Assembly (NCBI GenBank): GCA_963835955.1
Contig: CAWIHZ010000004.1
Span: forward strand, 310,001-374,000
Source of the DNA: Roseiarcus sp963835955
Lineage (GTDB): Bacteria; Pseudomonadota; Alphaproteobacteria; Rhizobiales; Beijerinckiaceae
Reading direction: 5' to 3'
Length of the DNA: 64,000 nt
Shown here: positions 51,265 through 62,311 of the stretch, in pieces
Layout of the letters: the number at the start of each line of letters is the position of its first letter
Position numbering within the stretch: the stretch's first letter is position 1
Translations under genes and position numbers: made by a program
The notes under the pieces: model-generated
Told to the model about the DNA's origin: nothing
Databases searched by the model: none
Seen by the model: the letters and a program-made list of their open reading frames with translations, nothing else

Positions 51265-54200
51265 AGCTCGGCCTCTCCGGGATTCTGACCCGAACCTTCA
51301 TAAACTCGCCTCTGACGCCCCTTCTGCTCCTCGCGGCGCTGGTCGCCGGCGCCTTGGCGGTGTTTTCCCTGCCGCGCGAAGAGGAGCCGCAGATCAGCGT
51401 GCCGATGGTCGACATTCTGGTCAGCGCCAACGGCTACAAGGCAGGCGAGGCGGTCGAACTCGTGACCCGTCCGCTCGAGGACATCGTCAAGGGCATCGAC
51501 GGCGTCGAGCACGTCTATTCGCAGACGCGAGACGATCAAGTCGTCGTCACCGCGCGCTTTTTCGTTGGCACCGACGAAGATACCGCGGTGTTGCGGATAC
51601 ATGAGAAGATCCGCGCCAACATCGCCGATCTGCCGAAAGGCATCCCGGAGCCGCTGATCATAGGTCGCGGGATCAACGATGTCGCAATCATCATTCTGAC
51701 CCTCTCGGCTCAGCCGGACAAGGCGGCGGAATGGACGGACAACGGCCTCTTGCAGGTGTCGCAGGAGCTTCAGCACGAACTGACCAAGGTTGATGGCGTC
51801 GGCGGAACCTACATCGTCGGCGGCAGCCCCAGTCAGATCCGCGTCGAGCCCGATCCGGAGCGCCTCGCGCTCTACGGAATCACTCTCGCCCAACTGACCG
51901 ACAAGCTCGTCAACGCCAACCGATCGTTCCTGGCGGGCGCTTTCCGCGACAATCGGCGTTCCGTGCCTGTCGTCGCTGGCCAGACGCTCCAGGGCGTTCC
52001 CGACATCGGATTGTTGCTGCTGACATCACGCGACGGCCGGCCCGTCTATGTCAAGGACGTCGCCGATGTGAAGGTCGGGTCCGCCGAGGTCGAGCATCGC
52101 GCATGGACAATGAGCCGCGGCGCGTCCGGCCAATTGGAGCGTCGGCCCGCCGTCAGCCTCGCGATTGCAAAGCGCAAGGGCGCCAATGCGGTCACAGTCG
52201 CCGCCGACGTGATGCGCCGGCTGGAGACCATCAAGGGTCGCGTCGTTCCCGCGGGCCTCGAGATTACGGTCACGCGCAACTATGGCGAAACCGCGAACGA
52301 GAAGGCCAACGAGCTTCTGTTTCATCTGGCCCTGGCCACCGTGTCGATCGTGATTCTCATTACGGCGACAATCGGCTGGCGCGAGGGCGTGGTCGTTCTG
52401 ATTATTATTCCTACCACCATCCTTCTCACGCTCTTTGCCTCCTGGATGATGGGCTACACGATCAATCGCGTCAGCCTGTTCGCCCTCATCTTCTCCATCG
52501 GCATTCTGGTCGACGACGCGATCGTCGTCGTCGAGAACATCGTTCGGCATTGGTCGACGCGCGGCGAACGCGGGCTTGTCGACACCGCTGTCGAGGCCGT
52601 CGCCGAGGTCGGCAATCCGACCATAGTCGCCACGCTCGCGATTGTCGCGGCGCTGCTGCCGATGATGTTCGTCAGCGGCCTTATGGGTCCATACATGAGC
52701 CCGATTCCGGCGAACGCCTCGATGGCGATGCTGTTCTCGTTCTTCGTGGCGGTGACGGTGACGCCGTGGCTGCTGCTGCGGATCGCGGGACGGCGGTTTC
52801 AATCGACGCCAGCGGGCGCGGGCGCTCACGGGCATGACCTCGGCGCGATGGGCCGCTTCTATATCCGCATCGCCACGCCGCTGCTCAAGGGCCGGCTGCG
52901 GTCAAAGGTCTTTCTCATCGGCGTTGGCGCGGCGACGCTCGCAGTTTGCGCGCTCTTCGTCACCAAGGACGTGGTGGTCAAGCTGTTGCCGTTCGACAAC
53001 AAGTCGGAGATCCAGGTTCTCGTCGATTTGCCGCACGGCGCGACGCTCGAAGACACCGACCGCGTCCTGATGGCCGCGGCCGAGCGATTGCGAGACCTTC
53101 CCGAACTGACCACGATACAGGCCTTTTCGGGCACGGCGGCGCCGTTCAACTTCAACGGACTGGTGCGGCACTACTATTTGCGCGACGAGCCGCAAATGGG
53201 CGATCTCTCGGTCAACCTCAAACCCAAGGGAGAGCGCGCCCGCTCGAGCCATGCGATTGCGCTCGACATCCGCACGCGCCTCGCGAGCCTGGGCTTGCCC
53301 GCCCATTCCTCGGTCAAGGTCGTCGAAGTCCCCCCGGGACCGCCGGTGCTTTCCACGCTGCTCGCCGAGGTTTACGGCCCCGACGCGGCGTCCCGCCGCG
53401 CGCTGGCGAGAAAGCTGCGCAAACTGTTCGAATCGGTCGACTATATCGTCGACGTCGACGACAGTTTCGGCGTTCCCGCCGAACGGCAGCGGATCGCCAT
53501 CGATCAGGAAGCGCTCGAATTCCACGGGGTGTCTGAACAAGCGGTTTACGACACGATCGGCGCGATCGTCGGCGGGACGAACGTGGGCTACTCGCAAAGG
53601 GGCAACGGGCTGAAGCCGATCGCGATCACCGTCGCGCTTCCCAAAAGCGCGCTCACGCTCGGCGAGCGGATCCTCTCCACGCCCCTGCCGGCCGGCGGCA
53701 CGGTCCGCCAGGGCGCCAATGTCGAACTGGGCGACGTTGTGACGTTGACGACCGAGAAAGCGTCCTATCCGATTTATCGCCACAATGGCCGCTTCGCCGA
53801 AATGGTGAGCGCCGAGATGGCCGGGCGTTACGAGGCCCCAATCTACGGCATGCTCGCGGTCGACAAGGCAATCGCCCACGCGGATTGGGGCGCGCTCGGG
53901 CGACCTCACATCGGCTTCCACGGACAGCCGCTCGACAACTCGAAACCCACAATTCTTTGGGACGGCGAATGGGAGGTGACCTATGTCACGTTCCGCGACA
54001 TGGGCGCCGCCTTCGCCGTGGCGATTCTGGGGATCTACCTGCTGGTCGTCGCCCAGTTCGGCTCGTTCAAACTTCCCCTTGTGATCCTGGTTCCGGTGCC
54101 GCTGACCCTCATCGGCATCGTGCTCGGACACTGGCTCCTCGGGGCTCCGTTCACCGCGACGTCGATGATCGGATTCATCGCTTTGGCCGGAATCATCGTG

Positions 54201-54488
54201 CGCAATTCGATTCTGCTGGTCGACTTTATCCGCCGTCGCCTTGCCGATGGCGCCGCCCTGCGGCCCGCGCTGATCGAGGCCGGCGCGACGCGATTTAAGC
54301 CCATCTTCCTGACGGCGGCGGCGGCGATGATCGGCGCGGCTTTTATCCTCACCGATCCCATCTTTCAGGGACTCGCGATCTCGCTCGTCTTCGGCCTCGC
54401 CTCGTCGACGGCGCTGACCCTGCTCGTCATCCCGGCGATCTATGTCTGGCTGCGCGACGACGAGCGAACGTCCGCGCCGGCGCCCTGA
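51261..54488 (+). CDS. RND efflux transporter permease
   Basis: This 1075-residue protein has full RND architecture: helix 1 (LLLLAALVAGALAVFSLPREEEPQI), two large periplasmic loops, and two sets of six helices with FALIFSIGILVDDAIVVVENIVRHW (proton-relay Asp pair) and FTATSMIGFIALAGIIVRNSILLVDFI. Length fits AcrB/MexB-like and acriflavin-resistance types rather than HME metal pumps. Placement opposite a persulfide-type ArsR suggests export of a sulfur-stress compound, but substrate cannot be read from sequence. Confidence 0.93.
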   Translation: MKLGLSGILTRTFINSPLTPLLLLAALVAGALAVFSLPREEEPQISVPMVDILVSANGYKAGEAVELVTRPLEDIVKGIDGVEHVYSQTRDDQVVVTARFFVGTDEDTAVLRIHEKIRANIADLPKGIPEPLIIGRGINDVAIIILTLSAQPDKAAEWTDNGLLQVSQELQHELTKVDGVGGTYIVGGSPSQIRVEPDPERLALYGITLAQLTDKLVNANRSFLAGAFRDNRRSVPVVAGQTLQGVPDIGLLLLTSRDGRPVYVKDVADVKVGSAEVEHRAWTMSRGASGQLERRPAVSLAIAKRKGANAVTVAADVMRRLETIKGRVVPAGLEITVTRNYGETANEKANELLFHLALATVSIVILITATIGWREGVVVLIIIPTTILLTLFASWMMGYTINRVSLFALIFSIGILVDDAIVVVENIVRHWSTRGERGLVDTAVEAVAEVGNPTIVATLAIVAALLPMMFVSGLMGPYMSPIPANASMAMLFSFFVAVTVTPWLLLRIAGRRFQSTPAGAGAHGHDLGAMGRFYIRIATPLLKGRLRSKVFLIGVGAATLAVCALFVTKDVVVKLLPFDNKSEIQVLVDLPHGATLEDTDRVLMAAAERLRDLPELTTIQAFSGTAAPFNFNGLVRHYYLRDEPQMGDLSVNLKPKGERARSSHAIALDIRTRLASLGLPAHSSVKVVEVPPGPPVLSTLLAEVYGPDAASRRALARKLRKLFESVDYIVDVDDSFGVPAERQRIAIDQEALEFHGVSEQAVYDTIGAIVGGTNVGYSQRGNGLKPIAITVALPKSALTLGERILSTPLPAGGTVRQGANVELGDVVTLTTEKASYPIYRHNGRFAEMVSAEMAGRYEAPIYGMLAVDKAIAHADWGALGRPHIGFHGQPLDNSKPTILWDGEWEVTYVTFRDMGAAFAVAILGIYLLVVAQFGSFKLPLVILVPVPLTLIGIVLGHWLLGAPFTATSMIGFIALAGIIVRNSILLVDFIRRRLADGAALRPALIEAGATRFKPIFLTAAAAMIGAAFILTDPIFQGLAISLVFGLASSTALTLLVIPAIYVWLRDDERTSAPAP

Positions 54489-54524
54489 TCGACGATGTCC
54501 CTTTCCACGTCAGAGGAGACGCCC

Positions 54525-54887
54525 ATGAACACCAATGACTGGCCCGCACTCGCCCAATATCTCGGATCGGAGCTGCGCGATCTGCGCATCGGCGCCCCCG
54601 AGGCGATGAAGGGTTTTTCTGCGATCGCGAAAAGCGCCCTCGCGCCGGGCGCGCTCGACGTCAAGACCAAAGAGCTGATCGCGCTGGCGATCTCAGTCGC
54701 CATCCGCTGCGATGATTGCATCGCCTTCCACAGCAAGGCCGCGGTTGAGGGCGGGGCGACGCGCGACGAAATCCTGGAGACACTGGCGATGACGGTTTAC
54801 ATGGGAGCCGGCCCCTCGGTCATGTACGCGAGCCACGCTTTAGGCGCCTATAGCCAGTTTGCGGCCGCGAACGCCAAGATCGCTTAG
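54525..54887 (+). CDS. Carboxymuconolactone decarboxylase-family protein (AhpD-like)
   Basis: This 120-residue protein has the AhpD core LDVKTKELIALAISVAIRCDDCIAFHSKAA, with CDDC followed by His, the active-site pattern of AhpD-like peroxidase/reductases. ATG 54525 follows GAGGAG. It lies 36 bp after the RND permease and is probably in the same operon. Thiol-based reduction of peroxide or persulfide species fits the neighbours but is inferred. Confidence 0.85.
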   Translation: MNTNDWPALAQYLGSELRDLRIGAPEAMKGFSAIAKSALAPGALDVKTKELIALAISVAIRCDDCIAFHSKAAVEGGATRDEILETLAMTVYMGAGPSVMYASHALGAYSQFAAANAKIA

Positions 54888-55400
54888 ACTAAACCCGAGT
54901 TACGAAGTTCTCTCCTGGCCCCAGATGCGCGCGACCGCAGGCGTCAGACTCGTGACGATGACCGGCACAGGCCGCCACGTCTGGCAGGACCTCGCGGCCG
55001 GTTCAGGGGCCTAGCGAGGCGAGGGCGACAATTCTTTGCTGAAAATCAAAAGGCGTGGTATCTTGCCTCTCGTCATGGGCAAGGCGGTCGCCAGAGCGGG
55101 CCGAGGGACGAGGGCGGGAACGGCCCGTTCGGCGCCCGCGAGCGCATATCACACGATATGCATGGCCGTTATTAACCCTGACGATTTTTTTCCGTTTGGA
55201 TTCGCGCTAACCCTTTGAAAAGTCCGGATTCGGGCGAAGGAATCCAAGCCAATCCAAGCCAATCCAAGCTTTTTTCTCTTGGATTTGCTTGGATTTTCTT
55301 GGTTGGGCTTGGATTTTTTTGGAAAAATTTGGCGGCGCCACGATAACACATCGCTGTTGCGTGTCTTCGCCGCTGAGCCGCGCCCCGCCGGGCGTCGCCG
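54888..55400. other. Convergent intergenic region with repeats
   Basis: About 510 bp between the AhpD-like gene and arfB, whose 3' ends face each other. No gene is supported. The right part holds the AATCCAAGCC repeat hairpin described separately; the rest shows nothing clear. Confidence 0.5.
55241..55316. repeat. AATCCAAGCC direct repeats facing inverted copies
   Basis: Three tandem 10-bp units (55241-55270: AATCCAAGCC, AATCCAAGCC, AATCCAAGCT) are followed by several inverted units (CTTGGATT at 55278-55285, 55288-55295 and 55308-55315). AATCCAAGCCAATCCAAG can pair with CTTGGTTGGGCTTGGATT to make a long stem. A T run follows (55314-55320), so it may act as a bidirectional terminator. Confidence 0.7.
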
Positions 55401-55816
55401 TCAGTCCGCGCCCGTCGTCTTCCCCCTCAGCGCCTTGATCGCGCCGCGCCGGCCCTTCTGGTCGAGGCGGCGGGTCCTGGAGGCGAGCGTCGGCATGGTG
55501 GCGCGGCGCGGCTTTTGGCGCGCCTCAGCTTTCGCCAGCAGGGCCGCGAGCCGGGCGCGCGCGTCCTCGCGGTTGCGCGCCTGGCTCGAAAACCTTTGGG
55601 CGAAAATGACGATGACGCCGTCCTGGGTCGCGCGCGAGCCGGCGAGCTTGATCAGCCTTGCCGCGACGTCGTCGGGCAGGCTCGGGCTGCGGCGGGCGTC
55701 GAAGCGAAGCTCGACCGCGCTCGCGACCTTGTTGACGTTCTGCCCGCCCGGACCCGACGCGCGCACGAACGTCTCGACGATCTCGCCCTCGTCGATGAGG
55801 AGAGCGCCGGCTTTCA

Positions 55817-55817
<1 letters not shown>
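55401..55817 (-). CDS. arfB: Peptidyl-tRNA hydrolase ArfB (ribosome rescue)
   Basis: This 138-residue RF-I-like protein has the GGQ motif in ASGPGGQNVNKVASAVELRFD and a basic C-terminal tail (RLAALLAKAEARQKPRRATMP... ending in Lys/Arg-rich residues) that enters the empty mRNA channel of stalled ribosomes. It lacks the codon-recognition domain of RF1/RF2. It shares one base with the leuC stop and is probably co-transcribed with it. Confidence 0.92.
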
Positions 55818-57226
<1,409 letters not shown>

Positions 57227-57576
57227 GGCGGTCCCTCGCGCCCCAAGGCGCGCAAGATAAGGATAAGAACGGCAGGCTATCTATGCTCTTCGGGGCGAAC
57301 AAGGAAGGGCGCGGCGAGCCCCTTTCGGATGAAAATCCGGGGTCCTGCTTCGGCGCTCGATCCTTCCTCTACGGGACCCGAGCCTCAATTCGACCGCAAT
57401 CGTGGCGGATTGATTTGGCTTCGTCGATTTGGCCGATCCGGCTTTTTGCGGCGCCGGAGCCTTCCGGTCCGCGGCGTCTTACCCGAATCCTCGATCACCA
57501 GCCGCGCCCGGCCGAAAGGCGCGCTCGTTCGAGCGGCGACGCCCGGCCCGCGCCTCGACCGCAAACGCGAGGAAAC
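57227..57576. other. Divergent intergenic region upstream of leuC
   Basis: About 350 bp holding the leuC promoter on one side and the small conserved gene on the other. Long open frames here are shadows. No leader-peptide ORF with Leu run could be recognised. Confidence 0.4.
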
Positions 57577-57915
57577 GTGAGTATTTCAGGCAACCGCACC
57601 AATCATTCGCTGGAGATCGCGCCGCACCGGTTTGCGATCGGACAGATGGTCCGACTGACCAACAGGATCGGCGTCTGGCCAAAGACGGACGAAGTATACC
57701 GCGTCACCGCCACGCTGCCGGCTCGGGACGACGCGCTGCAATATCGCATCCGCAGCGACAACGAGCGCCACGAACGGGTGGCCACGGAAGACAATCTCGA
57801 GCTCGTGCCCGCGTCTCCAGGCGCGCAGAGCGCGGTCTTCAGCTCATGGACGGCTGGGCCGGTAGCCGAAAGGCCGGCGTCGGTGGCTATCGGGCAGAAG
57901 CGCGGCAATCGGTAG
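57577..57915 (+). CDS. Small conserved hypothetical protein
   Basis: This 112-residue protein has one compact region, FAIGQMVRLTNRIGVWPKTDEVYRVTATLPARDD then QYRIRSDNERHERVATEDNLELV, a beta-rich fold seen in many small alphaproteobacterial proteins of unknown function. GTG 57577 is chosen since GAGGA lies just upstream; the frame stays open farther up without likeness. The C-terminal 40 residues look disordered. Confidence 0.65.
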   Translation: MSISGNRTNHSLEIAPHRFAIGQMVRLTNRIGVWPKTDEVYRVTATLPARDDALQYRIRSDNERHERVATEDNLELVPASPGAQSAVFSSWTAGPVAERPASVAIGQKRGNR

Positions 57916-58102
57916 AGGCGCAGGCGCGAGCGGGCAAGCGCGTTCGGCCGCCGGTCCGCTCGGGGGAATCCCCGACCGAATTCAAATCTGCGGACCGTCC
58001 CGAGCGCCAACCCATCGCTTACGACAACGTGGGGCCCGCGCCAGGCTCCGAACCCCGCGGACTTCGCTGAGCGCGTTCGATCGCGCTCAGCGGGCCGGGA
58101 GG

Positions 58103-59590
58103 TCAGTTGGTCAAATGCCCGGTCTGGGTGACTGCGGCGAATAGCGCGGAAAGCGCCTGGCCGAGGTCGGCGCCGATTGCGGCGTCATAGAACAGGCCGG
58201 GGGTCGCGCAAGCTTGGAGGGCCGGGCCGATATCGGACTGGATCGGCGCGATCCAGTTCGCATACCAGCTGTTGGTCGGCACCGGCAGATAGTCGGTATA
58301 GAGGATCGCGATCTTGATGCCGCGGTTCTTGATGGTCGTGCACCAGTTCGTGCTGTTCGAATTGCCGCCCGGAGCGTTGCCGAGATCGTTGATCGCCTGC
58401 TGGAGGCGGCTGCCGCTCTTCTCGTCCTCGACCCCGTCGGTGACGATGAACAGGACCTTTTGCGGCGTGTCCCCGACCTGGTTGGTGCCGTTGCCGGGAT
58501 TGGGGATGTAGCTCGCCTGGCTCAGCTTGCCGAGCGAATCGTCGTAGTTGGTGCCGACGTCGCCGCCCGGAGAGCTCGTGCCCGAAGAGCAGGCCGAATT
58601 GGCGCAGTCGTTGTTGTTGGAATACATCTCCATCACGCCGAAATTGGCCGACGCGGTGGTCCAATTGGCGGTGTAGCTGGTCGTCAGCGGCATCAGCTGG
58701 GTGAGGCCGATCGACCACAGCGAATCCATCGAGTAGATCGAGAAGCGGTAAGTCGGCGGCGACGAGAACTGTGACGACTGCGCGGTCGAAGACGCCGTCT
58801 GCAGCAGGGTCGAAACGCCGGCGTTCAATTCGTCGAGGCGCAGCGTGATATTATTTTTGCGGGCGAGCGCGTAATTGTCGATCTGCGCGCCGTGTTTGGC
58901 CGTGTCGCAGTAGACCCCGCTGCTCAGGGGCGAGGCTGTTTTGAGGCTCGTGTTCAGGGTCGGCGCCGTGCCGTCAGCGCATGGATTTCCGGCGGTGTCG
59001 GCGTCGTTGGTGCTGGCCTGATGACAGGCGAACGCGCATCCTCCGGTCGCCTCTTTCGGAGTCAGGTTCTCCATCTGGGTGATGCCCGTTTGCGTCGCCG
59101 GCAGGGCCATCGAGGGCGAATTGTCGAGCAGAACGTAGAAATCGATGTTTGGCGGCATTTGCGCGCTCGCCTGGGCGCTGCCGGCCTCGGGCAGCGCGTT
59201 CGTCCCAAGCACCTGGGCGAAAAGCGTATTGACGGAACTCGTGTAGGTTACCGACACGTTGCGCACGAGACCCGTCGGCCCGTTGGTGATTGTGACTGTC
59301 ACTTGCGTGGCGCCCGGGGTCAATCCCGATATGCCGGCCACCAGGCCGTTGAACAGGGAAGCCGCCGCGGCCTCGGCGACCGAGGCGCTCTGCTGCAACA
59401 TGTTTGGCGTCAATGCGGCGAGCGCGGCGGCGTCGGCGGCGGCGTTGAGCTTGGTGTGAATTTGCGCCGCGCGGCCGTAGTCGATCGCGGCGCCGCCGCC
59501 AAACAAGAGCACAGGGGCCACGATTGCATACATCATGGCGACGTTGCCGCCGCGATCTCGCAAGAGGCGGTCAAGAGCGAATGTCAACAT
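58103..59590 (-). CDS. TadG-like pilus-assembly protein with von Willebrand A domain
   Basis: This 495-residue protein has the TadE/TadG N-terminus (RDRGGNVAMMYAIVAPVLLFGGGAAIDYGRA), one membrane helix, then a large extracytoplasmic part with a vWA domain whose MIDAS motif is DNSPSM, plus VLFIVTDGVED. Cys pairs and Asn/Ser-rich loops fit an exported protein. ATG 59590 begins just before the conserved N-terminus; an in-frame start 32 codons earlier is less likely. No other tad genes are adjacent. Confidence 0.87.
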   Translation of the reverse strand: MLTFALDRLLRDRGGNVAMMYAIVAPVLLFGGGAAIDYGRAAQIHTKLNAAADAAALAALTPNMLQQSASVAEAAAASLFNGLVAGISGLTPGATQVTVTITNGPTGLVRNVSVTYTSSVNTLFAQVLGTNALPEAGSAQASAQMPPNIDFYVLLDNSPSMALPATQTGITQMENLTPKEATGGCAFACHQASTNDADTAGNPCADGTAPTLNTSLKTASPLSSGVYCDTAKHGAQIDNYALARKNNITLRLDELNAGVSTLLQTASSTAQSSQFSSPPTYRFSIYSMDSLWSIGLTQLMPLTTSYTANWTTASANFGVMEMYSNNNDCANSACSSGTSSPGGDVGTNYDDSLGKLSQASYIPNPGNGTNQVGDTPQKVLFIVTDGVEDEKSGSRLQQAINDLGNAPGGNSNSTNWCTTIKNRGIKIAILYTDYLPVPTNSWYANWIAPIQSDIGPALQACATPGLFYDAAIGADLGQALSALFAAVTQTGHLTN

Positions 59591-59964
59591 TGGTGCGCTC
59601 GGTGTTAGTGAGGCCTTGGACCCGACAGAGGTCGCGAGCCGCTGGTGGTAAACTTCGGCAATCAAACAGTGGTTTGGTTGACACAATTCTAACGGGGCGG
59701 CCGCAATTGATCGAATGGCTAAGTTTTTCTCACTACTATTCTAGACATTGGCTCTCAAATAATCGAATTAATTACGAATTTGCTTACGATCATCGTCCTT
59801 TAAATACTTTAGAAAACCGAAGGGAAATCAAATCAATTCAAAAATTGGCAAGCTTAGGAAGCGCCGTTACGAGGAGCCCGCACTGGCTTGGCGGCTGCTT
59901 GCGGCGTGCTTGAAATGATCTTATTGCGTTGCACAATTCCACAGCGACGAAGGCCACCCCCGCC
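59591..59964. other. AT-rich promoter region between tadG-like and lyase genes
   Basis: About 370 bp without a gene. 59690-59850 is strikingly AT-rich for this genome. TTGACA occurs at 59677-59682 but without a good -10 at 17 bases. It probably contains divergent promoters. Confidence 0.5.
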
Positions 59965-61008
59965 ATGAAAGCCCCGCGCAAGTTTTTCGATCCGCTCGCG
60001 ATTGGCGCACCGCGCCCCTTCCTCGACCCCCCGCCGCGGCTCGAGCGCATGATCCACTTCGTGCCGCCCCACAACGAGAAAGTGCGCGCGAAGGCGGCTG
60101 AACTGGCGGGTCAAGTCGACGTCGTGCTCGGCAATCTCGAGGACGCGATTCCGATTGAATCCAAGCAGGCGGCGCGCGAGGGCGTGATCGCGATGGCGAA
60201 GGCCTCTGATTTCGGGTCCACCGGACTGTGGGTTCGCGTCAACGCGCTCAATTCGCCCTGGTTCCTCGACGATATGACCCGTCTCGTCGGCGAGATCGGC
60301 GACAAGATCAACGTCGTGATGCTTCCCAAGGTCGAGGGCGACTGGGACATCCACTTCCTTGACCAGTATCTGGCGCTGCTCGAGGCCCGTCATGGCCTTA
60401 AAAGGCCGCTCCTCGTGCATGCGATCCTGGAGACCGCGCAGGGCGTCAACAATGTCGAGGCCATCGCCGCCGCCTCGCCGCGCATGCACGGGCTGAGCCT
60501 CGGCCCAGCCGATTTGGCGGCCTCGCGTGCGATGAAGATGACCCGGGTCGGCGGCGGCCATCCCGATTATCGGGTGCTGGGCGACGCAGCCGAGCCCGGC
60601 GCGCAGCGCCTGAGCGCCCAGCAGGACCCATGGCACTACACGATCGCGCGGATGGTCGACGCCTGCGCAGCCAACGGGATCAAGCCATTCTACGGGCCGT
60701 TCGGCGATTTTTCTGACGCGGCGGCCTGCGAGGCGCAGTTTCGCAACGCCTTCCTCCTTGGCTGCGCCGGCGCGTGGACCCTGCACCCGAGCCAGATCGC
60801 GATCGCCAAGCGGGTCTTCTCGCCCGACCCGGCTGAAGTCGCCTTCGCTCGCAAAATTCTGGCCGCCATGCCGGACGGATCAGGCGCGGTGATGATCGAC
60901 GGCAAGATGCAGGATGACGCGACCTGGAAGCAGGCGCGCGTGATCGTCGAACTCGCCAAGCAGGTCGCCGCCAAGGACGCTGAATATGCCGCGCTCTATC
61001 AGTTGTGA
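59965..61008 (+). CDS. HpcH/HpaI-family CoA-ester lyase, malyl-CoA lyase-like
   Basis: This 347-residue TIM-barrel enzyme has the Mg2+ and CoA-binding segments VDVVLGNLEDAIPIESK (acidic metal ligand), NVVMLPKVEGDWD, VHAILETAQGVNN and the C-terminal GPFGDFSDAAACEAQFRNAFLLGC followed by AWTLHPSQIAIAKRVFSP, matching malyl-CoA/citramalyl-CoA lyases. It cleaves malyl-CoA to glyoxylate and acetyl-CoA, as in the serine cycle or ethylmalonyl-CoA pathway. ATG 59965 is used; a TTG at 59929 is an alternative. No other pathway genes are near. Confidence 0.85.
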   Translation: MKAPRKFFDPLAIGAPRPFLDPPPRLERMIHFVPPHNEKVRAKAAELAGQVDVVLGNLEDAIPIESKQAAREGVIAMAKASDFGSTGLWVRVNALNSPWFLDDMTRLVGEIGDKINVVMLPKVEGDWDIHFLDQYLALLEARHGLKRPLLVHAILETAQGVNNVEAIAAASPRMHGLSLGPADLAASRAMKMTRVGGGHPDYRVLGDAAEPGAQRLSAQQDPWHYTIARMVDACAANGIKPFYGPFGDFSDAAACEAQFRNAFLLGCAGAWTLHPSQIAIAKRVFSPDPAEVAFARKILAAMPDGSGAVMIDGKMQDDATWKQARVIVELAKQVAAKDAEYAALYQL

Positions 61009-61053
61009 GGTCAACGAATTGACGCCGTTCCGGGCGAAGTCTAAGCACTCGGC

Positions 61054-61386
61054 ATGAGCGCGCGCATCGCAAAATTCGGCATCGGGCAGGTGGTCAAGCA
61101 CCGCGTCTATCCGTTCCGCGGGGTCATATACGACGTCGATCCAACCTTCGCCAACACCGAAGAATGGTGGCGGTCGATCCCCGCTGATGTCCGCCCATCA
61201 AAGGACCAGCCATTCTATCATCTCTACGCAGAAAACGCCGACAGCCAGTACGTTGCCTATGTATCCGAGCAGAATCTCCTGCCCGACAATTCCGGGAAGC
61301 CTGTGCGTCATCCGCGGGTCAACGAAGCTTTCGAGCGGACGCCCGATGGGAACTATCGATTTCGGGGCAAGACGCTCGCGAGCTGA
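61054..61386 (+). CDS. hspQ: Heat-shock protein HspQ (YccV-like)
   Basis: This 110-residue protein matches HspQ: KFGIGQVVKHRVYPFRGVIYDVDPTF, then PFYHLYAENADSQYVAYVSEQNLL and VRHPRVNEAFE. HspQ enhances Lon-dependent proteolysis and was also described as binding hemimethylated DNA. Length is normal. It lies 45 bp after the lyase gene and may share its transcript. Confidence 0.93.
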   Translation: MSARIAKFGIGQVVKHRVYPFRGVIYDVDPTFANTEEWWRSIPADVRPSKDQPFYHLYAENADSQYVAYVSEQNLLPDNSGKPVRHPRVNEAFERTPDGNYRFRGKTLAS

Positions 61387-61498
61387 ACCGGCGCAGGGCG
61401 CGAGGCCGGAAACAAAACAGGCGCGCCAGAGGGCCGCGCCCGTTCTTTTTGACTCGGCCGCCCAGTCAAGCGTGGACGACTTCCGAGGCCCTCTCGGC

Positions 61499-62311
61499 CT
61501 ACTTGGCGGGCGCCGCAGGAGCGGCGGGCGCTTCCGGAGCTGCGGGGACCGCCGCCGGCGAGGCTGGCCCGAGCGGCGTAGCGGGCCCAAGCGGCATGGC
61601 GGTCCCTTTCTGTTGTTGCTCCAGGAGCTTGCGCTGTTCTTCCGCCTTCTTCTGAAGCTGCTGCTGCAAAGCTTGGCGCTGCTGCTCGAGCACTTTAGGG
61701 TCGGTCGGCGGGCCAGCGAACGCCACGCCCAGATCCTTCAGCGGCAGGTTGAACGTCAGTTCCCGCCCCGAAGGATCGCCGCCCGGCACCCGCATCTCGA
61801 TGCTCATCGTCTGCCCCTTCTTCAGGGCCTCGAGCGTTTTCGGCCCGATGTCGACTTCCGCCGAGCAGGCGTTCTGGAAGCACATGTCATACTTGCCGTC
61901 GATCGGCTCGCCTTTGTCGATGATGACCCGGAAGCCTGGCTTGAGCAGCATGCCGATCGGCAGCATCAAGAGGCGCAGCTTGCGCTTTTCCTCGCCTTTC
62001 ACCTCGAACAGGTTGACGCTGATCATCGGCGGCTGATCGGCCGAGGTCGCGAAATCGCGCATGGTCGCGCAGGCCTCACGGCCGGAGTTGGGCTCCTTGG
62101 CGCAGAACTTGGCCCATTGCGGCTCGGGCGACACGAGGTCCACTTTCGAGGGCGGCGCCGGCTTCGCAGGCTGGCCTTGCGCGCCTGGTTTGGCCTGCTC
62201 GGTCTGGGGGGCAGGCTTGACCGGCCCCTTCTGCGCGGCGACGGCGATCGACCCCGCCGCCAGGCTCACAGCGAGCGCCGCGGCGCCTAAGCGCGTGACA
62301 TGAAAACTCAT
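61499..62311 (-). CDS. Invasion-associated locus B (IalB) family protein
   Basis: This 270-residue exported protein has a signal peptide (VTRLGAAALAVSLAAGSIAVAA), a Pro/Gln-rich spacer, and the IalB domain: EPQWAKFCAKEPNSGREACAT, VNLFEVKGEEKRKLRLLMLPIGMLLKPGFRVIID, and MCFQNACSAEVDIG with paired Cys. A C-terminal tail has a Gln-rich coiled coil (EQQRQALQQQLQKKAEEQRKL) and a Pro/Ala stretch. ATG 62311 follows AAGGACG. Widespread in Hyphomicrobiales; function in the envelope unclear. Confidence 0.88.
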   Translation of the reverse strand: MSFHVTRLGAAALAVSLAAGSIAVAAQKGPVKPAPQTEQAKPGAQGQPAKPAPPSKVDLVSPEPQWAKFCAKEPNSGREACATMRDFATSADQPPMISVNLFEVKGEEKRKLRLLMLPIGMLLKPGFRVIIDKGEPIDGKYDMCFQNACSAEVDIGPKTLEALKKGQTMSIEMRVPGGDPSGRELTFNLPLKDLGVAFAGPPTDPKVLEQQRQALQQQLQKKAEEQRKLLEQQQKGTAMPLGPATPLGPASPAAVPAAPEAPAAPAAPAK

